Shown here: positions 50,516 through 58,492 of the stretch, one piece after another
Numbering within the stretch: the first letter of the stretch is position 1
Layout: every line of letters begins with the position of its first letter
Assembly: GCA_964630265.1 (NCBI GenBank)
Contig: CAZVRW010000001.1
Span: 77,611-141,610 of the forward strand
DNA: 64,000 nucleotides
Reading direction: 5' to 3'
DNA from: CAZBWP01 sp964630265
GTDB taxonomy: Bacteria; Pseudomonadota; Alphaproteobacteria; Rhodospirillales; Defluviicoccaceae
Notes under the pieces: generated by a model
What the model was told of the DNA's origin: nothing
Database searches by the model: none
What the model saw: the letters and a program-made list of their open reading frames with translations, nothing else
Translations under genes and position numbers: made by a program

Positions 50516-52294
50516 ATGTCCGACGCATCAACCGAGGCTCGCCTGCCCGCCGCCGAGGCGATCGCCAGGCCCGTCGAACTGCTGGCGGCGATGAGCCGGG
50601 ACTTCGCCGACTCCCGCGACATCGACGACACGCTCCGCAAGGGCCTGATGCGGATCAGCAACTACCTGGACGCGGCGGGCGGCGCGTTGTTCCTGCTCGA
50701 CGACAGCGGCGAGAAGCTGAGCTGCACCTGCTCCATCGGCGCCAATGACATCGAGGGGCTGACGCTGGCGAGCGATCAGGGCATCGTCGGCCGCAGCGTT
50801 CAGAACAACCGCGGCGAGTTGGTGCGCGACGTCCGCGCCGACCCCAGCTTCTTCGGCGGCGTCGACGAAGTCACGGGCTTCGTCACGCGCTCGATCATCT
50901 GTGCACCGATGAGCGTGCGCGACGAGTGCATTGGCGCCATCGAGCTGGTGAACAAGCGTGGCACCGATCCCCGTTTCAATCTCGAGGACCTGCACATCCT
51001 GGAGGCCATGGCGTCGTCGGCGGCGCTCGCCATCCTCAACGCCCACATGGCGGAGGCGCTGGTCGAACAGGAGCGGGTGCGCCACGAACTCGAGCTCGCC
51101 GCCGAAATCCAGCGCAGCCTGTTGCCGGACTCGCCATCCGAGGATTATCCCGTGCACGGCGTCAATCTGCCGGCGTTCTCGGTTTCCGGCGATTTCTACG
51201 ATTTTTTTGCTTTGGACGACGGCCGCATCTGCTTCAACCTGGGCGATGTTTCGGGCAAAGGGATGAACGCGGCGCTGCTTATGGCGAAGACGTCGAGCCT
51301 CTATCGCTGCCTCGGCAAGTCGCGGGCGGGTCCGGGCGCCTTGCTGGCGCGCATCAATACCGAGATCTGCGAAACCGCCACGCGGGGGATGTTCGTCACC
51401 ATGGTCGCCGGCATCTACGATCCGGCGACCGGGCACGTCCGCCTCGTCAACGCCGGGCACGAGCCGCCGCTGCTGCACCGGGGCGGCAGCGACTTCACCG
51501 CGTTCCCGGCTGACGCGATCCCGCTCGGCATCGTGCCGTCGCCGGTGACGCACGACGCCTTCCCGGAAAGCAGCCTCGACCTGGAGGGAGGCTCGCTGTA
51601 CGTCTTCACCGATGGTGTCACCGAGGGCTATGTGCAGGACGGCGAGGTTCTCGAGGTCGAGGGCCTGCAGCGGGTGCTCGCCGCGGTCGAGGACGCGCCG
51701 CCGTCGCAACGGCTGGAGTCGGTGGTGGCCCTGTTCCGGCAGTCGGGCCGGCCGTTCCGGGACGACGTGACGCTGCTGGTGATCGACGACTCGCTGCCGT
51801 ATCGCCGCCGCCACGCGGATGCCGCCGGGGCGAGCGGCGTGTCGTCGCCACGGCCGCCATCCGACGAAGACCTCATCGAAGTCACCATCCCTTCGCGGCC
51901 CGACCGGCTGCGCCTGGTCCGCCAGGAGGTGTCGCTGGCCGCCGGGCTCTGCTGCGGCGACCCGCGGTTCGCCCAGGATCTGGTCCTCGCCGTCGACGAG
52001 GCCTGTCAGAACGTGATCCGACATGCCTACAAAAATAACCCAAACGGGCGTATAACCGTGTCCACGCGCCGTCAAGGCGATGATCTCGTGGTGTTGATCC
52101 GCGATTATGCGGATCCCATCGACGTCTCGGCCGTGCGGCCCCGCGACCTCGAGGACGTCCGTCCCGGCGGCCTCGGCACGCATCTGATGCGCGAACTGCT
52201 CGACGGCATCGAGTTCCTGCCGACCCCGCCCGATGGCGGCAACCTGTTGAAACTGGTGAAGAGGATAGGGTGTGAGGCCAGCAATGAGGCATAG
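50516..52294 (+). CDS. GAF-PP2C (SpoIIE)-HATPase switch protein
   Basis: A 592-residue soluble protein with three domains. GAF sensor at about 35-180 (GGALFLLDDSGEKLSCTC, SIICAPMSVRDECIGAIELVNK). PP2C/SpoIIE phosphatase at about 205-420 after a coiled linker (ELAAEIQRSLLPDSP), with metal acidics in SGDFYDFF (about 225) and LGDVSGKGMNAAL, and RDDVTLLVID (about 414). RsbW-like HATPase at about 460-590 with the N-box VDEACQNVIRHAY (about 490) and GGLGTHLMRELLD. It thus carries both a phosphatase and a possible kinase for a STAS protein, which is encoded by the overlapping next gene. A CATAGT -10 with TTGCCG 16 bases earlier ends seven bases before the ATG; no SD is seen. Confidence 0.9.
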   Translation: MSDASTEARLPAAEAIARPVELLAAMSRDFADSRDIDDTLRKGLMRISNYLDAAGGALFLLDDSGEKLSCTCSIGANDIEGLTLASDQGIVGRSVQNNRGELVRDVRADPSFFGGVDEVTGFVTRSIICAPMSVRDECIGAIELVNKRGTDPRFNLEDLHILEAMASSAALAILNAHMAEALVEQERVRHELELAAEIQRSLLPDSPSEDYPVHGVNLPAFSVSGDFYDFFALDDGRICFNLGDVSGKGMNAALLMAKTSSLYRCLGKSRAGPGALLARINTEICETATRGMFVTMVAGIYDPATGHVRLVNAGHEPPLLHRGGSDFTAFPADAIPLGIVPSPVTHDAFPESSLDLEGGSLYVFTDGVTEGYVQDGEVLEVEGLQRVLAAVEDAPPSQRLESVVALFRQSGRPFRDDVTLLVIDDSLPYRRRHADAAGASGVSSPRPPSDEDLIEVTIPSRPDRLRLVRQEVSLAAGLCCGDPRFAQDLVLAVDEACQNVIRHAYKNNPNGRITVSTRRQGDDLVVLIRDYADPIDVSAVRPRDLEDVRPGGLGTHLMRELLDGIEFLPTPPDGGNLLKLVKRIGCEASNEA

Positions 52295-52616
52295 CGTTGA
52301 GGACCGGCAGGGCGGCATCGTCGTCGCCCTGGAGGGCGACGTCGATCTGCAGTCTTCACCGGACGCCCGCACGGTGCTCCTCGATGCCGTCGCCCGGGGC
52401 AAGGCGGTCTACGTCGACCTGTCGCGGGTCGGCTATATCGACAGTTCCGGCATCGCCTCGCTGGTCGAGGCGTTGCAACGGGCGCGGCAGAACGGCAGCC
52501 CGTTCGTCCTGGCGGCGGTCAGTGATTCCGCCTTGCGGGTCCTCAAGCTCGCCCGTCTCGACAAGGTGTTCCGGATCTTTCCGACCCTCGAAGACGCACT
52601 CGACGACTCCGGCTGA
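52284..52616 (+). CDS. STAS domain protein (anti-sigma antagonist-like / MlaB-like)
   Basis: A 110-residue single STAS domain. The ATG at 52284 overlaps the phosphatase gene by 11 bases; GTG at 52272 is an alternative. The regulatory loop YIDSSGIASLVEAL has D53-S54-S55-G56, the same motif that is phosphorylated on the second Ser in SpoIIAA. It stands 11 bases before mlaE, where MlaB, the STAS activator of the MlaFE transporter, would be expected. It could therefore be phosphorylated by the HATPase domain, dephosphorylated by the PP2C domain, and act on the transporter. This link is inference from gene order and motifs. Confidence 0.92.
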   Translation: MRHSVEDRQGGIVVALEGDVDLQSSPDARTVLLDAVARGKAVYVDLSRVGYIDSSGIASLVEALQRARQNGSPFVLAAVSDSALRVLKLARLDKVFRIFPTLEDALDDSG

Positions 52617-52627
52617 CACGCTGCGCG

Positions 52628-53443
52628 ATGCCTTCCGGCCTCATCGACTCTCCGCCTGTCCGGTCGATCGACCGCCTGGGTCGCCGCTGCGTCAGTGCGC
52701 TCGGCGAGATCGGCATGGCGGCCTCCCTGGTCGGCGAGTGCTTCTATTGGCTGGTGATGGGGCGGCTGCGCGGCCAACCGGTGCGCACCTCGGCGGTCTT
52801 CCTGCAGATGATGGAGATCGGCATCCGGGCGGTGCCGATCGTCGCCGTCATGGCGGCGACCATCGGTGTCATGCTGGGCATCCAGGGCATCCACACGCTG
52901 CGCACGTTCGGCGCCGAGTCGCGCGTCACCATCGGCATCGCTTTTTCCGTGACCCGCGAGTTCGCGCCGCTGATCACGGGCATCCTGGTCGCCGGCCGCT
53001 CCGGCTCGGCGCTGGCGGCACGCCTCGGCACCATGAAGATCAACCAGGAGATCGATGCCCTCCGGGTGATGGGCATCAATCCCATCCGTTTTCTCGTGGC
53101 GCCGGCGCTGTTCGCCTCGCTGATCATGGTGCCGGCGCTCACCATCCTCGGCGATGTCATGGCGATCCTCGCCGCCGGCCTCTACGTGAGCGCCGAAATC
53201 GGCATCAGCATGACCGCTTACATCGACGATGTGTTCGCCATCCTCTCGGTCGACGACGTCATGCACGGCATCGGCAAGAGCCTGATCTTCGCGGTGCTGA
53301 TCGCGGTGATCGGCGTCGTCAACGGCGCCCTGGTCACCGGCGGCGCCGAAGGCATCGGCAAGTACACCACCCGGGCGGTGGTGCAGTCGATCTCGGCGCT
53401 GATCGTCACCGACATGCTCTTCGCCCTGGTGGTGACCCGCTGA
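52628..53443 (+). CDS. mlaE: MlaE-family lipid transport permease
   Basis: Permease of the MCE-type ABC transporter that moves phospholipids between the membranes. The 271 residues have the family layout of five to six helices and the blocks VVAVMAATIGVMLGIQGIHTLR, SVTREFAPLITGILVAGRSGSALAARLGTM, INQEIDALRVMGINPIRFLVAPAL, which contains the coupling helix for MlaF. It lies between the STAS gene and mlaF (one base apart), so all are cotranslated from one message. Confidence 0.94.
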   Translation: MPSGLIDSPPVRSIDRLGRRCVSALGEIGMAASLVGECFYWLVMGRLRGQPVRTSAVFLQMMEIGIRAVPIVAVMAATIGVMLGIQGIHTLRTFGAESRVTIGIAFSVTREFAPLITGILVAGRSGSALAARLGTMKINQEIDALRVMGINPIRFLVAPALFASLIMVPALTILGDVMAILAAGLYVSAEIGISMTAYIDDVFAILSVDDVMHGIGKSLIFAVLIAVIGVVNGALVTGGAEGIGKYTTRAVVQSISALIVTDMLFALVVTR

Positions 53444-53444
53444 A

Positions 53445-54311
53445 ATGAGTACCCCCGACCGACCGGATCCGCCGCCCGTCACGCCGCCCGTCACGCCGCC
53501 CGTCACGCCGCCCGTCGTCCGCGTTCGCGAACTGGTCACCCATTACGGCCCCCGGCTGATTCTCAAGGGCGTCAACCTCGATATCCGGGAGGGCGAGATC
53601 ATGGTGATCATGGGCGGCAGCGGCTCCGGCAAGAGCACGCTGCTCCGCCACATGCTCGCCCTCGAGCGCAAGACCTCCGGCAGCGTCGAGGTGCTGGGCA
53701 TCGATCTCGGCCGGGCGTCGGCGCGGGAGATGGCGCACCTGCGCCGCCAGACGGGCGTCGCCTTCCAGAGCGGCGCGCTGTTCAGCTCCATGTCGGTGCT
53801 CGATAACATCATGTTGCCGCTGATCGAACACACCAAGTTGCCGCGCAGCACCATGCGCATCATGGCGCGCCTGAAGATGGAGGTGGTCGGACTCGCCGGC
53901 TGCGACGGGTTGATGCCGGCGGAGCTGTCGGGTGGCATGATCAAGCGTGCGGCGTTCGCCCGCGCCATCGTCATGGATCCGAAGATCCTGTTCTGCGACG
54001 AGCCGTCGGCGGGACTCGACCCGGCGGTGGCCTCAGCCATCGACGACCTGATCCTCGATCTCCGCGACGCCCTGCGCGTGACCATCGTGGTGGTCACCCA
54101 CGAGCTGGAAAGCGCCTTCAAGATCGCCGACCGCATCACCGTGCTCGATCGCGGCGAGATCCTGTTCACCGGCACCGTCGCCGAGGTGCGCGCCTACCCC
54201 AGCCATCGGATCCAGAACCTGCTCAACCGGCGCCCGGAGGTGGAGACCATCGATCCGGACGAACGGCTTCGCCGCCTGACCGCCGATCTCGAGCGCGGCG
54301 CCGTCATGTGA
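53445..54311 (+). CDS. mlaF: MlaF-family ATPase
   Basis: ATP-binding subunit, 288 residues. Walker A GGSGSGKSTLLRHML, Q-loop VAFQSGALFSSMSV, signature ELSGGMIKRAAFARAI, Walker B ILFCDEPSAGLDP and switch His in VVTHELE are intact. SGGM and the A/S-rich Q-loop are typical of Mla ATPases. The N terminus has an unusual repeated TPPV stretch of about 15 residues before the fold begins (RVRELVTHYGPRLILKGV). C-terminal extension after residue 250 resembles that by which MlaF contacts MlaB. Confidence 0.95.
   Translation: MSTPDRPDPPPVTPPVTPPVTPPVVRVRELVTHYGPRLILKGVNLDIREGEIMVIMGGSGSGKSTLLRHMLALERKTSGSVEVLGIDLGRASAREMAHLRRQTGVAFQSGALFSSMSVLDNIMLPLIEHTKLPRSTMRIMARLKMEVVGLAGCDGLMPAELSGGMIKRAAFARAIVMDPKILFCDEPSAGLDPAVASAIDDLILDLRDALRVTIVVVTHELESAFKIADRITVLDRGEILFTGTVAEVRAYPSHRIQNLLNRRPEVETIDPDERLRRLTADLERGAVM
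53475..53516 (+). repeat. 12-bp tandem repeat at the mlaF 5' end
   Basis: Three exact CCCGTCACGCCG units (53475-53510) and a half unit encode the TPPV repeats at residues about 11-24 of MlaF. Slippage would lengthen or shorten an apparently disordered N terminus in frame. Confidence 0.85.
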
Positions 54312-54327
54312 CAGCAGCGGAGCGACC

Positions 54328-55323
54328 ATGGGTGAGAGCAAACCGCAGTATGTGATCGTCGGCGCCTTCGTGGTGCTCATGCTGATCGCCTTGATGTACG
54401 GGCTGATCCGGCTGTCCGGCTGGACGGCGGAGACCGATCGCTACTACACGGTGTTCACCAACGTCACCGGCGTCAGCGAAGGCACCAAGGTGTTCTATGA
54501 AGGCTTTCCCATCGGGCGCGTCGCGCGCGTTCGTCCGATGACGCAGGATGAGGCCGCCGCCGTTCCCCTGGCCGACGACGGGGCGGCGATGACGCGCTTT
54601 CATCTGGAGTTGGAGGTTCAGGAGGGCTGGGGCATCGCCCGGTCGGCGACGGCCGAACTGACCGCGCCCGGCTTCCTGTCGGCGGTCGTCGTCGGCATCC
54701 GGGAACGTGCCCCCGGAGAACCCGTCCTCGCCGACCGGCTACCACCCGAGAGCTTTATCCCCGGGCGCGAACAGGAGAGCCTGGGGGCCGCCATCCGCGG
54801 CCTCGGCAACCGCGCCGACACCGTCGCCGAGGCCATCGAATCGCTGATTGCCACCACGGAAGCGACCATCGTCGACCGCATCAATCCGACCATCGACGAC
54901 GGGCACGCCCTGGTGCAAGCGATCACGCGCAACGTGCCGCCGATCCTGCAGAAGGCCGACGCCCTGATGCTCAATCTCGACGCCCTGGTCGACGACGCGC
55001 GCGGCTTCACCAGCGCGGACAACCGGGCGGAGGTGGAGCAACTCCTGGCCCGGCTCAATGCCACCGCCGCCGACATCAACCGGCTGACCGGCAACGCCAA
55101 CCGGCTGCTGGACGAGGCCCGCGCGCTGCTCGCCGAGAGCAAGCCGGAGGTCAACGAGACGCTGGCCAACATCCGCCATGTCACCGGCGCCCTCGCCCGT
55201 GACATCGACACCATCAACCGCAACCTCGAGGGCGCGTCGCACAACATGCACGAGTTCAGCCGGCAGATTCGCCAGAACCCCGGGCTGCTGCTCGGCGGCA
55301 CGTCGCCGGGCGGCGGCCGATGA
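54328..55323 (+). CDS. mlaD: MlaD-family MCE substrate-binding protein
   Basis: A 331-residue protein with one N-terminal membrane helix (about 9-28) and a single MCE domain (about 38-145: YYTVFTNVTGVSEGTKVFYEGFPIGRV, then ATAELTAPGFLSAVVVGI). A helical C-terminal part follows (about 180-320), with a coiled-coil-like series of Asn/Asp/Arg-rich helices, such as NRAEVEQLLARLNATAADIN. Its stop overlaps the lipoprotein start by four bases. Relatives form a hexameric ring that passes lipid to MlaE. The C-terminal helices could form a longer needle toward the outer membrane, as in PqiB or YebT relatives. Confidence 0.93.
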   Translation: MGESKPQYVIVGAFVVLMLIALMYGLIRLSGWTAETDRYYTVFTNVTGVSEGTKVFYEGFPIGRVARVRPMTQDEAAAVPLADDGAAMTRFHLELEVQEGWGIARSATAELTAPGFLSAVVVGIRERAPGEPVLADRLPPESFIPGREQESLGAAIRGLGNRADTVAEAIESLIATTEATIVDRINPTIDDGHALVQAITRNVPPILQKADALMLNLDALVDDARGFTSADNRAEVEQLLARLNATAADINRLTGNANRLLDEARALLAESKPEVNETLANIRHVTGALARDIDTINRNLEGASHNMHEFSRQIRQNPGLLLGGTSPGGGR

Positions 55324-55982
55324 GCCCCGTCGCCACGGCGCCCTCGACCCGGCAGGGCCTCGTCCGTGTCCTGCTGATCGCCGGGCTCGCCGCGGCGTGC
55401 AGCCAGCCGGAAGTCCCCCCGGATCAGTTCTACCGGCTCGTCATCACCGCCCCCGAGGCCACCGGCGTCGCCCCCGTTCTGCCGGGGACGCTAATCGTCG
55501 AGCGGCCGGACGCCGAAGGTCTGCTCACCGGCCGGTCGATCGTCTACACCGAAAGCACGCCGGCGGCCGCGCTGCTGGAGCATCGCTACGATTTCTGGGA
55601 GAAGGCGCCGGCGCTGTTGGTGCGCGACGCGCTGATCACCTGCCTCGACCGGGCGCGGGTGGCCCGGCGCGTCATCACCGAGCAGACGCGCATCGACGCC
55701 GAGTTCACGCTGATCGGCCGGCTGGTCCGGTTCGAGCGGATCGCGGCCGCGCCGCCGCGCGTCGCCGTCGAGATGCAACTCGGCCTCCGCGACTCCCGGA
55801 CCCGGGACCTCCGCTTCTGGACGACCTACGCGGACGAGCGGACCGCGCAAGACAACAGCATGAGCGCCTCCATCGCCGCCTTCGAGGACGCCGTCTCGGC
55901 GATCTGCCGACGGCTCGTCGACGACCTCGGCAGCGTGTCCGCCCCGGCGGCCGACGAGCCGCCGCGTCAGAGGGAAATGTAG
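55320..55982 (+). CDS. ABC-type transport auxiliary lipoprotein (PqiC-like)
   Basis: A 220-residue outer-membrane-type lipoprotein with lipobox LAAAC followed by SQPEVPP, and a two-layer domain with DQFYRLVITAPE, EQTRIDAEFTLIGRLVRFERI and NSMSASIAAFEDAVSAI. This is the pattern of auxiliary lipoproteins (PqiC/DUF330) that complete MCE transport systems at the outer membrane. Last gene of the Mla operon; a soluble MlaC and an outer-membrane MlaA are not present. Its last 16 bases overlap the end of the convergent CBS gene. Confidence 0.85.
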   Translation: MSPVATAPSTRQGLVRVLLIAGLAAACSQPEVPPDQFYRLVITAPEATGVAPVLPGTLIVERPDAEGLLTGRSIVYTESTPAAALLEHRYDFWEKAPALLVRDALITCLDRARVARRVITEQTRIDAEFTLIGRLVRFERIAAAPPRVAVEMQLGLRDSRTRDLRFWTTYADERTAQDNSMSASIAAFEDAVSAICRRLVDDLGSVSAPAADEPPRQREM

Positions 55983-56404
55983 CGCCGCAGCGCGTCGACC
56001 TCGGACTCGGCCTCGGCGATGCGGCTCTTGACCACGTCGCCGATGCTGATGATACCGGCCAGCTTGCCCTCTTCCAGCACCGGCACGTGGCGGAACCGTC
56101 CGCTGGTCATCATCGCCATGATCCCGGCGATGTTGTCGCCCGGCTGGCACGTCACCACCTCGCGGGTCATCAGTTCGGCCACCCGCTTGTCGAGGAGACT
56201 GGCGCGATGCTGATGCAGGGCGTTGACGACGTCGCGCTCTGAGAAGATGCCGATGACGGCATTGTCGTGATCGACAACCAGTAACGCGCCGATGCGGTTG
56301 CGCGCCAACAGCGCGACGGCGGCGGCGACCGCCTCGTTCTCGCGGATGGTAACGACATCGGTGCCCTTCACCGAAAGGATGTCTGCGACCTTGATGTCTT
56401 GCAT
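55967..56404 (-). CDS. two-CBS-domain protein
   Basis: A 145-residue Bateman module with two CBS motifs (about 7-60 and 75-130): VKGTDVVTIRENEAVAAAVALLARNRIGALLVVD and LMTREVVTCQPGDNIAGIMAMMTSGRFRHVPV, each ending in a GIISIGDVV-type block. It most likely binds adenine nucleotides and signals energy state. No catalytic domain is fused. Stand-alone proteins of this type are common in alphaproteobacteria, sometimes in stress or dormancy regulons. Converges on the Mla operon. Confidence 0.93.
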   Translation of the reverse strand: MQDIKVADILSVKGTDVVTIRENEAVAAAVALLARNRIGALLVVDHDNAVIGIFSERDVVNALHQHRASLLDKRVAELMTREVVTCQPGDNIAGIMAMMTSGRFRHVPVLEEGKLAGIISIGDVVKSRIAEAESEVDALRRYISL

Positions 56405-56442
56405 GGTGTGCCTCCCGTTGTCTGCTTTGCGGATCCTGCCGT

Positions 56443-57582
56443 TTACAACCCCATGGTGGTCTCGGCGACCAGCATGTCAACAACATCGCAGAGGGCGTCA
56501 TGGTGGTTGCGCCCCTGCGACACGGACTCCTTGTAGACGGAGAGCTGCCGGTGCGCGCTGGTGCCGCCGCGGATGATCTCCCGACAATGCCCGATCTCGT
56601 CAACACAGTTCAGCGCCTCGGCGTCGGGCGCGACCAGGTCGGCGAGCTCGTCCAACAGCTCGGCGGCGCTGACCAACTCGCCCCGGCCGAAGTCGATCAG
56701 CCCGGCGTCGATGCCATAGCGCTTGGCCCGCCAGCGGTTCTCCTCGATCAGCATCCGGTTATAGGTCCGCCAGCGCTGATTGACCCGGCGCAGCCGGTAC
56801 AACATGCGGACGATGCAGACGAACAGGGCGGCGATGGCGATGGCGTCGTCGAGGCGCGTGCAGACATCGGTGATGCGCATTTCCAGCGTCGGAAAGCGGA
56901 TGCTCGGGCGCACGTCCCACCACAGCATGCTGGCGTCCTCGAACAGCCCGGCGCCGACCAGCATGTCGACGTGGCGGCAATACTCGCCATACGAATCGAA
57001 GCGCGATGGCAGGCCGGTGCGCGGCAGGGCATCGAAGACGCTCAGCCGGTAGGATTTCAGCCCGCTGTCCTGTCCCCGCCAGAACGGCGACGACGTGCTG
57101 AGCGCGAGCAGGTGCGGCAGGAAGTACGACACCTGGTTCATGATGTCGATGCGCAGCTCGTCGTCGTCGATGCCGACGTGGACATGCATGCCGCAGATCA
57201 ACAGCCGCCGCGCCACCGCCTGCATGTCGCGGGCCAGCACGTGATAGCGCTCCTTGTCGGTGTACTTCTGCATCTGCCATTCGGAGAACGGATGCGTTGA
57301 CGCGGCGATGGGAGCGAGGCCGTGCCGGCGGGCGACGTCGGCAACGGTGCTGCGCAGCCAGGCGAGGTCCTCGCGGGCCTCACGCACCGAGCGGCAGACC
57401 CGCGTGCCGATCTCGATCTGCGAGGTGAGGAACTCCGGACGGACCAGGTCGCGAATGCGCGCCTCGCACTCGGCGAGGACGGCGGGCGGCATTTCGACGA
57501 CCAGATCGCGGGTGTCGACATCGACGATCAGATACTCCTCCTCGACACCGATCGTCAGGGCCGGCTCGCGGAAGCCGCTCAT
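56443..57582 (-). CDS. carboxylate-amine ligase (YbdK, GCS2 family)
   Basis: A 379-residue glutamate-cysteine-ligase-type 2 protein. It starts MSGFREPALTIGVEEEYLIVD, containing the ATP/Mg site, then GTRVCRSVREAREDL, HPFSEWQMQKYTDKERYHVLARDMQ and GMHVHVGIDDDELRIDIMNQ, and VRPSIRFPTLEMRITDVCTRLDD. These are the YbdK-type patterns. The E. coli enzyme has weak glutamate-cysteine ligase activity and its natural substrate is not settled. Start overlaps the stop of the amidohydrolase by one base (TGATG), so the two are coupled. Confidence 0.92.
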   Translation of the reverse strand: MSGFREPALTIGVEEEYLIVDVDTRDLVVEMPPAVLAECEARIRDLVRPEFLTSQIEIGTRVCRSVREAREDLAWLRSTVADVARRHGLAPIAASTHPFSEWQMQKYTDKERYHVLARDMQAVARRLLICGMHVHVGIDDDELRIDIMNQVSYFLPHLLALSTSSPFWRGQDSGLKSYRLSVFDALPRTGLPSRFDSYGEYCRHVDMLVGAGLFEDASMLWWDVRPSIRFPTLEMRITDVCTRLDDAIAIAALFVCIVRMLYRLRRVNQRWRTYNRMLIEENRWRAKRYGIDAGLIDFGRGELVSAAELLDELADLVAPDAEALNCVDEIGHCREIIRGGTSAHRQLSVYKESVSQGRNHHDALCDVVDMLVAETTMGL

Positions 57583-58412
57583 CAGAAATGCTCGACGCGA
57601 TGGATGGTGCCCATCGCCAGGATGGCCGCCAGGGCATCACCAAGCAGCTCCGCCCAGCGCTCCAGCTCGGCCATGGCTTCGCAGTGGTCCTGACGCACCT
57701 CGATGGCGGCGTGGGGCAGCCCAGCGGCCCCGGCATGCAGGTTGATGGTGTAGGCGATCTCCTTGCCGGAATAGGGCTCGTTGTCGCCGACGTGGAGCCG
57801 GTCGGCGCGGCGCAGCAGGTCGATCAGCGGCACGGCGACGCGCGGATCCCGGTTCCACAGCACGCCCAGGTCCCAGAAGCGATCCTGCCCGCCGAAGGTC
57901 GGCGTGAAGGTGTGGATCGAGAACAACACCGGCTCCGGTCCCTGGCGCCGCCGGCGGGCGAAGACGCTGTCGATGGCGTGATGATAGGGCCAGTGGAAGG
58001 TCTCGGCGCGCGCCGCCTGCTCGGCCTCGCTCAAACCCACGTTGCCGGGGATGGGGACGCCGTCGCTCTCCTCCAGGATCGATTGCGGATCGCCCGGCTG
58101 GCGGTTGCAGTCGATGATCAGCCGTGAATAGCCGGCCAGCACCGCCGGGGCATCGAGGCGGCGGCTGAGCAGCCGCGTGAGGTCGGCGGCACCGATGTCG
58201 TAGGCGATGTGCCGCCGGAGCAACGCCGCGTCCAGGCCGAGATTGCCCAGTGCCGTGGGGATGCGGTTGCTGGCATGGTCGCAGACCAGCAGCAGCGGCG
58301 CCCGCCCCTCGGCGTTGACGATCTCGAACGGCGGCGGCTCGTCGGCGCCGATCAGCGGCGACGAGACGCTGGCGCCGAGCGGCGGGTCCGACTCGTAGAC
58401 GATCCGGGTCAT
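57582..58412 (-). CDS. N-formylglutamate amidohydrolase family protein
   Basis: A 276-residue zinc amidohydrolase-like protein from ATG 58412. Characteristic blocks are LLLVCDHASNRIPTALG, HIAYDIGAADLTRLLSRRL, VLAGYSRLIIDCNRQPGDP and SIHTFTPTFGG (with the catalytic/zinc residues), and the EPYSGKEIAYTINLHAGA segment. In the histidine-use pathway the family removes formate from N-formylglutamate, but no hut genes are here. Together with the coupled GCS2 ligase it probably makes or degrades an acylated or gamma-glutamyl amino acid. Confidence 0.9.
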   Translation of the reverse strand: MTRIVYESDPPLGASVSSPLIGADEPPPFEIVNAEGRAPLLLVCDHASNRIPTALGNLGLDAALLRRHIAYDIGAADLTRLLSRRLDAPAVLAGYSRLIIDCNRQPGDPQSILEESDGVPIPGNVGLSEAEQAARAETFHWPYHHAIDSVFARRRRQGPEPVLFSIHTFTPTFGGQDRFWDLGVLWNRDPRVAVPLIDLLRRADRLHVGDNEPYSGKEIAYTINLHAGAAGLPHAAIEVRQDHCEAMAELERWAELLGDALAAILAMGTIHRVEHF

Positions 58413-58492
58413 CGTGTCCTCTCGACGGCGCCGCTCCCAGGGCCCGGGAGATCCGGGTGGCGACGCCGCGTGATCGGCGATATTAGCCGCCG

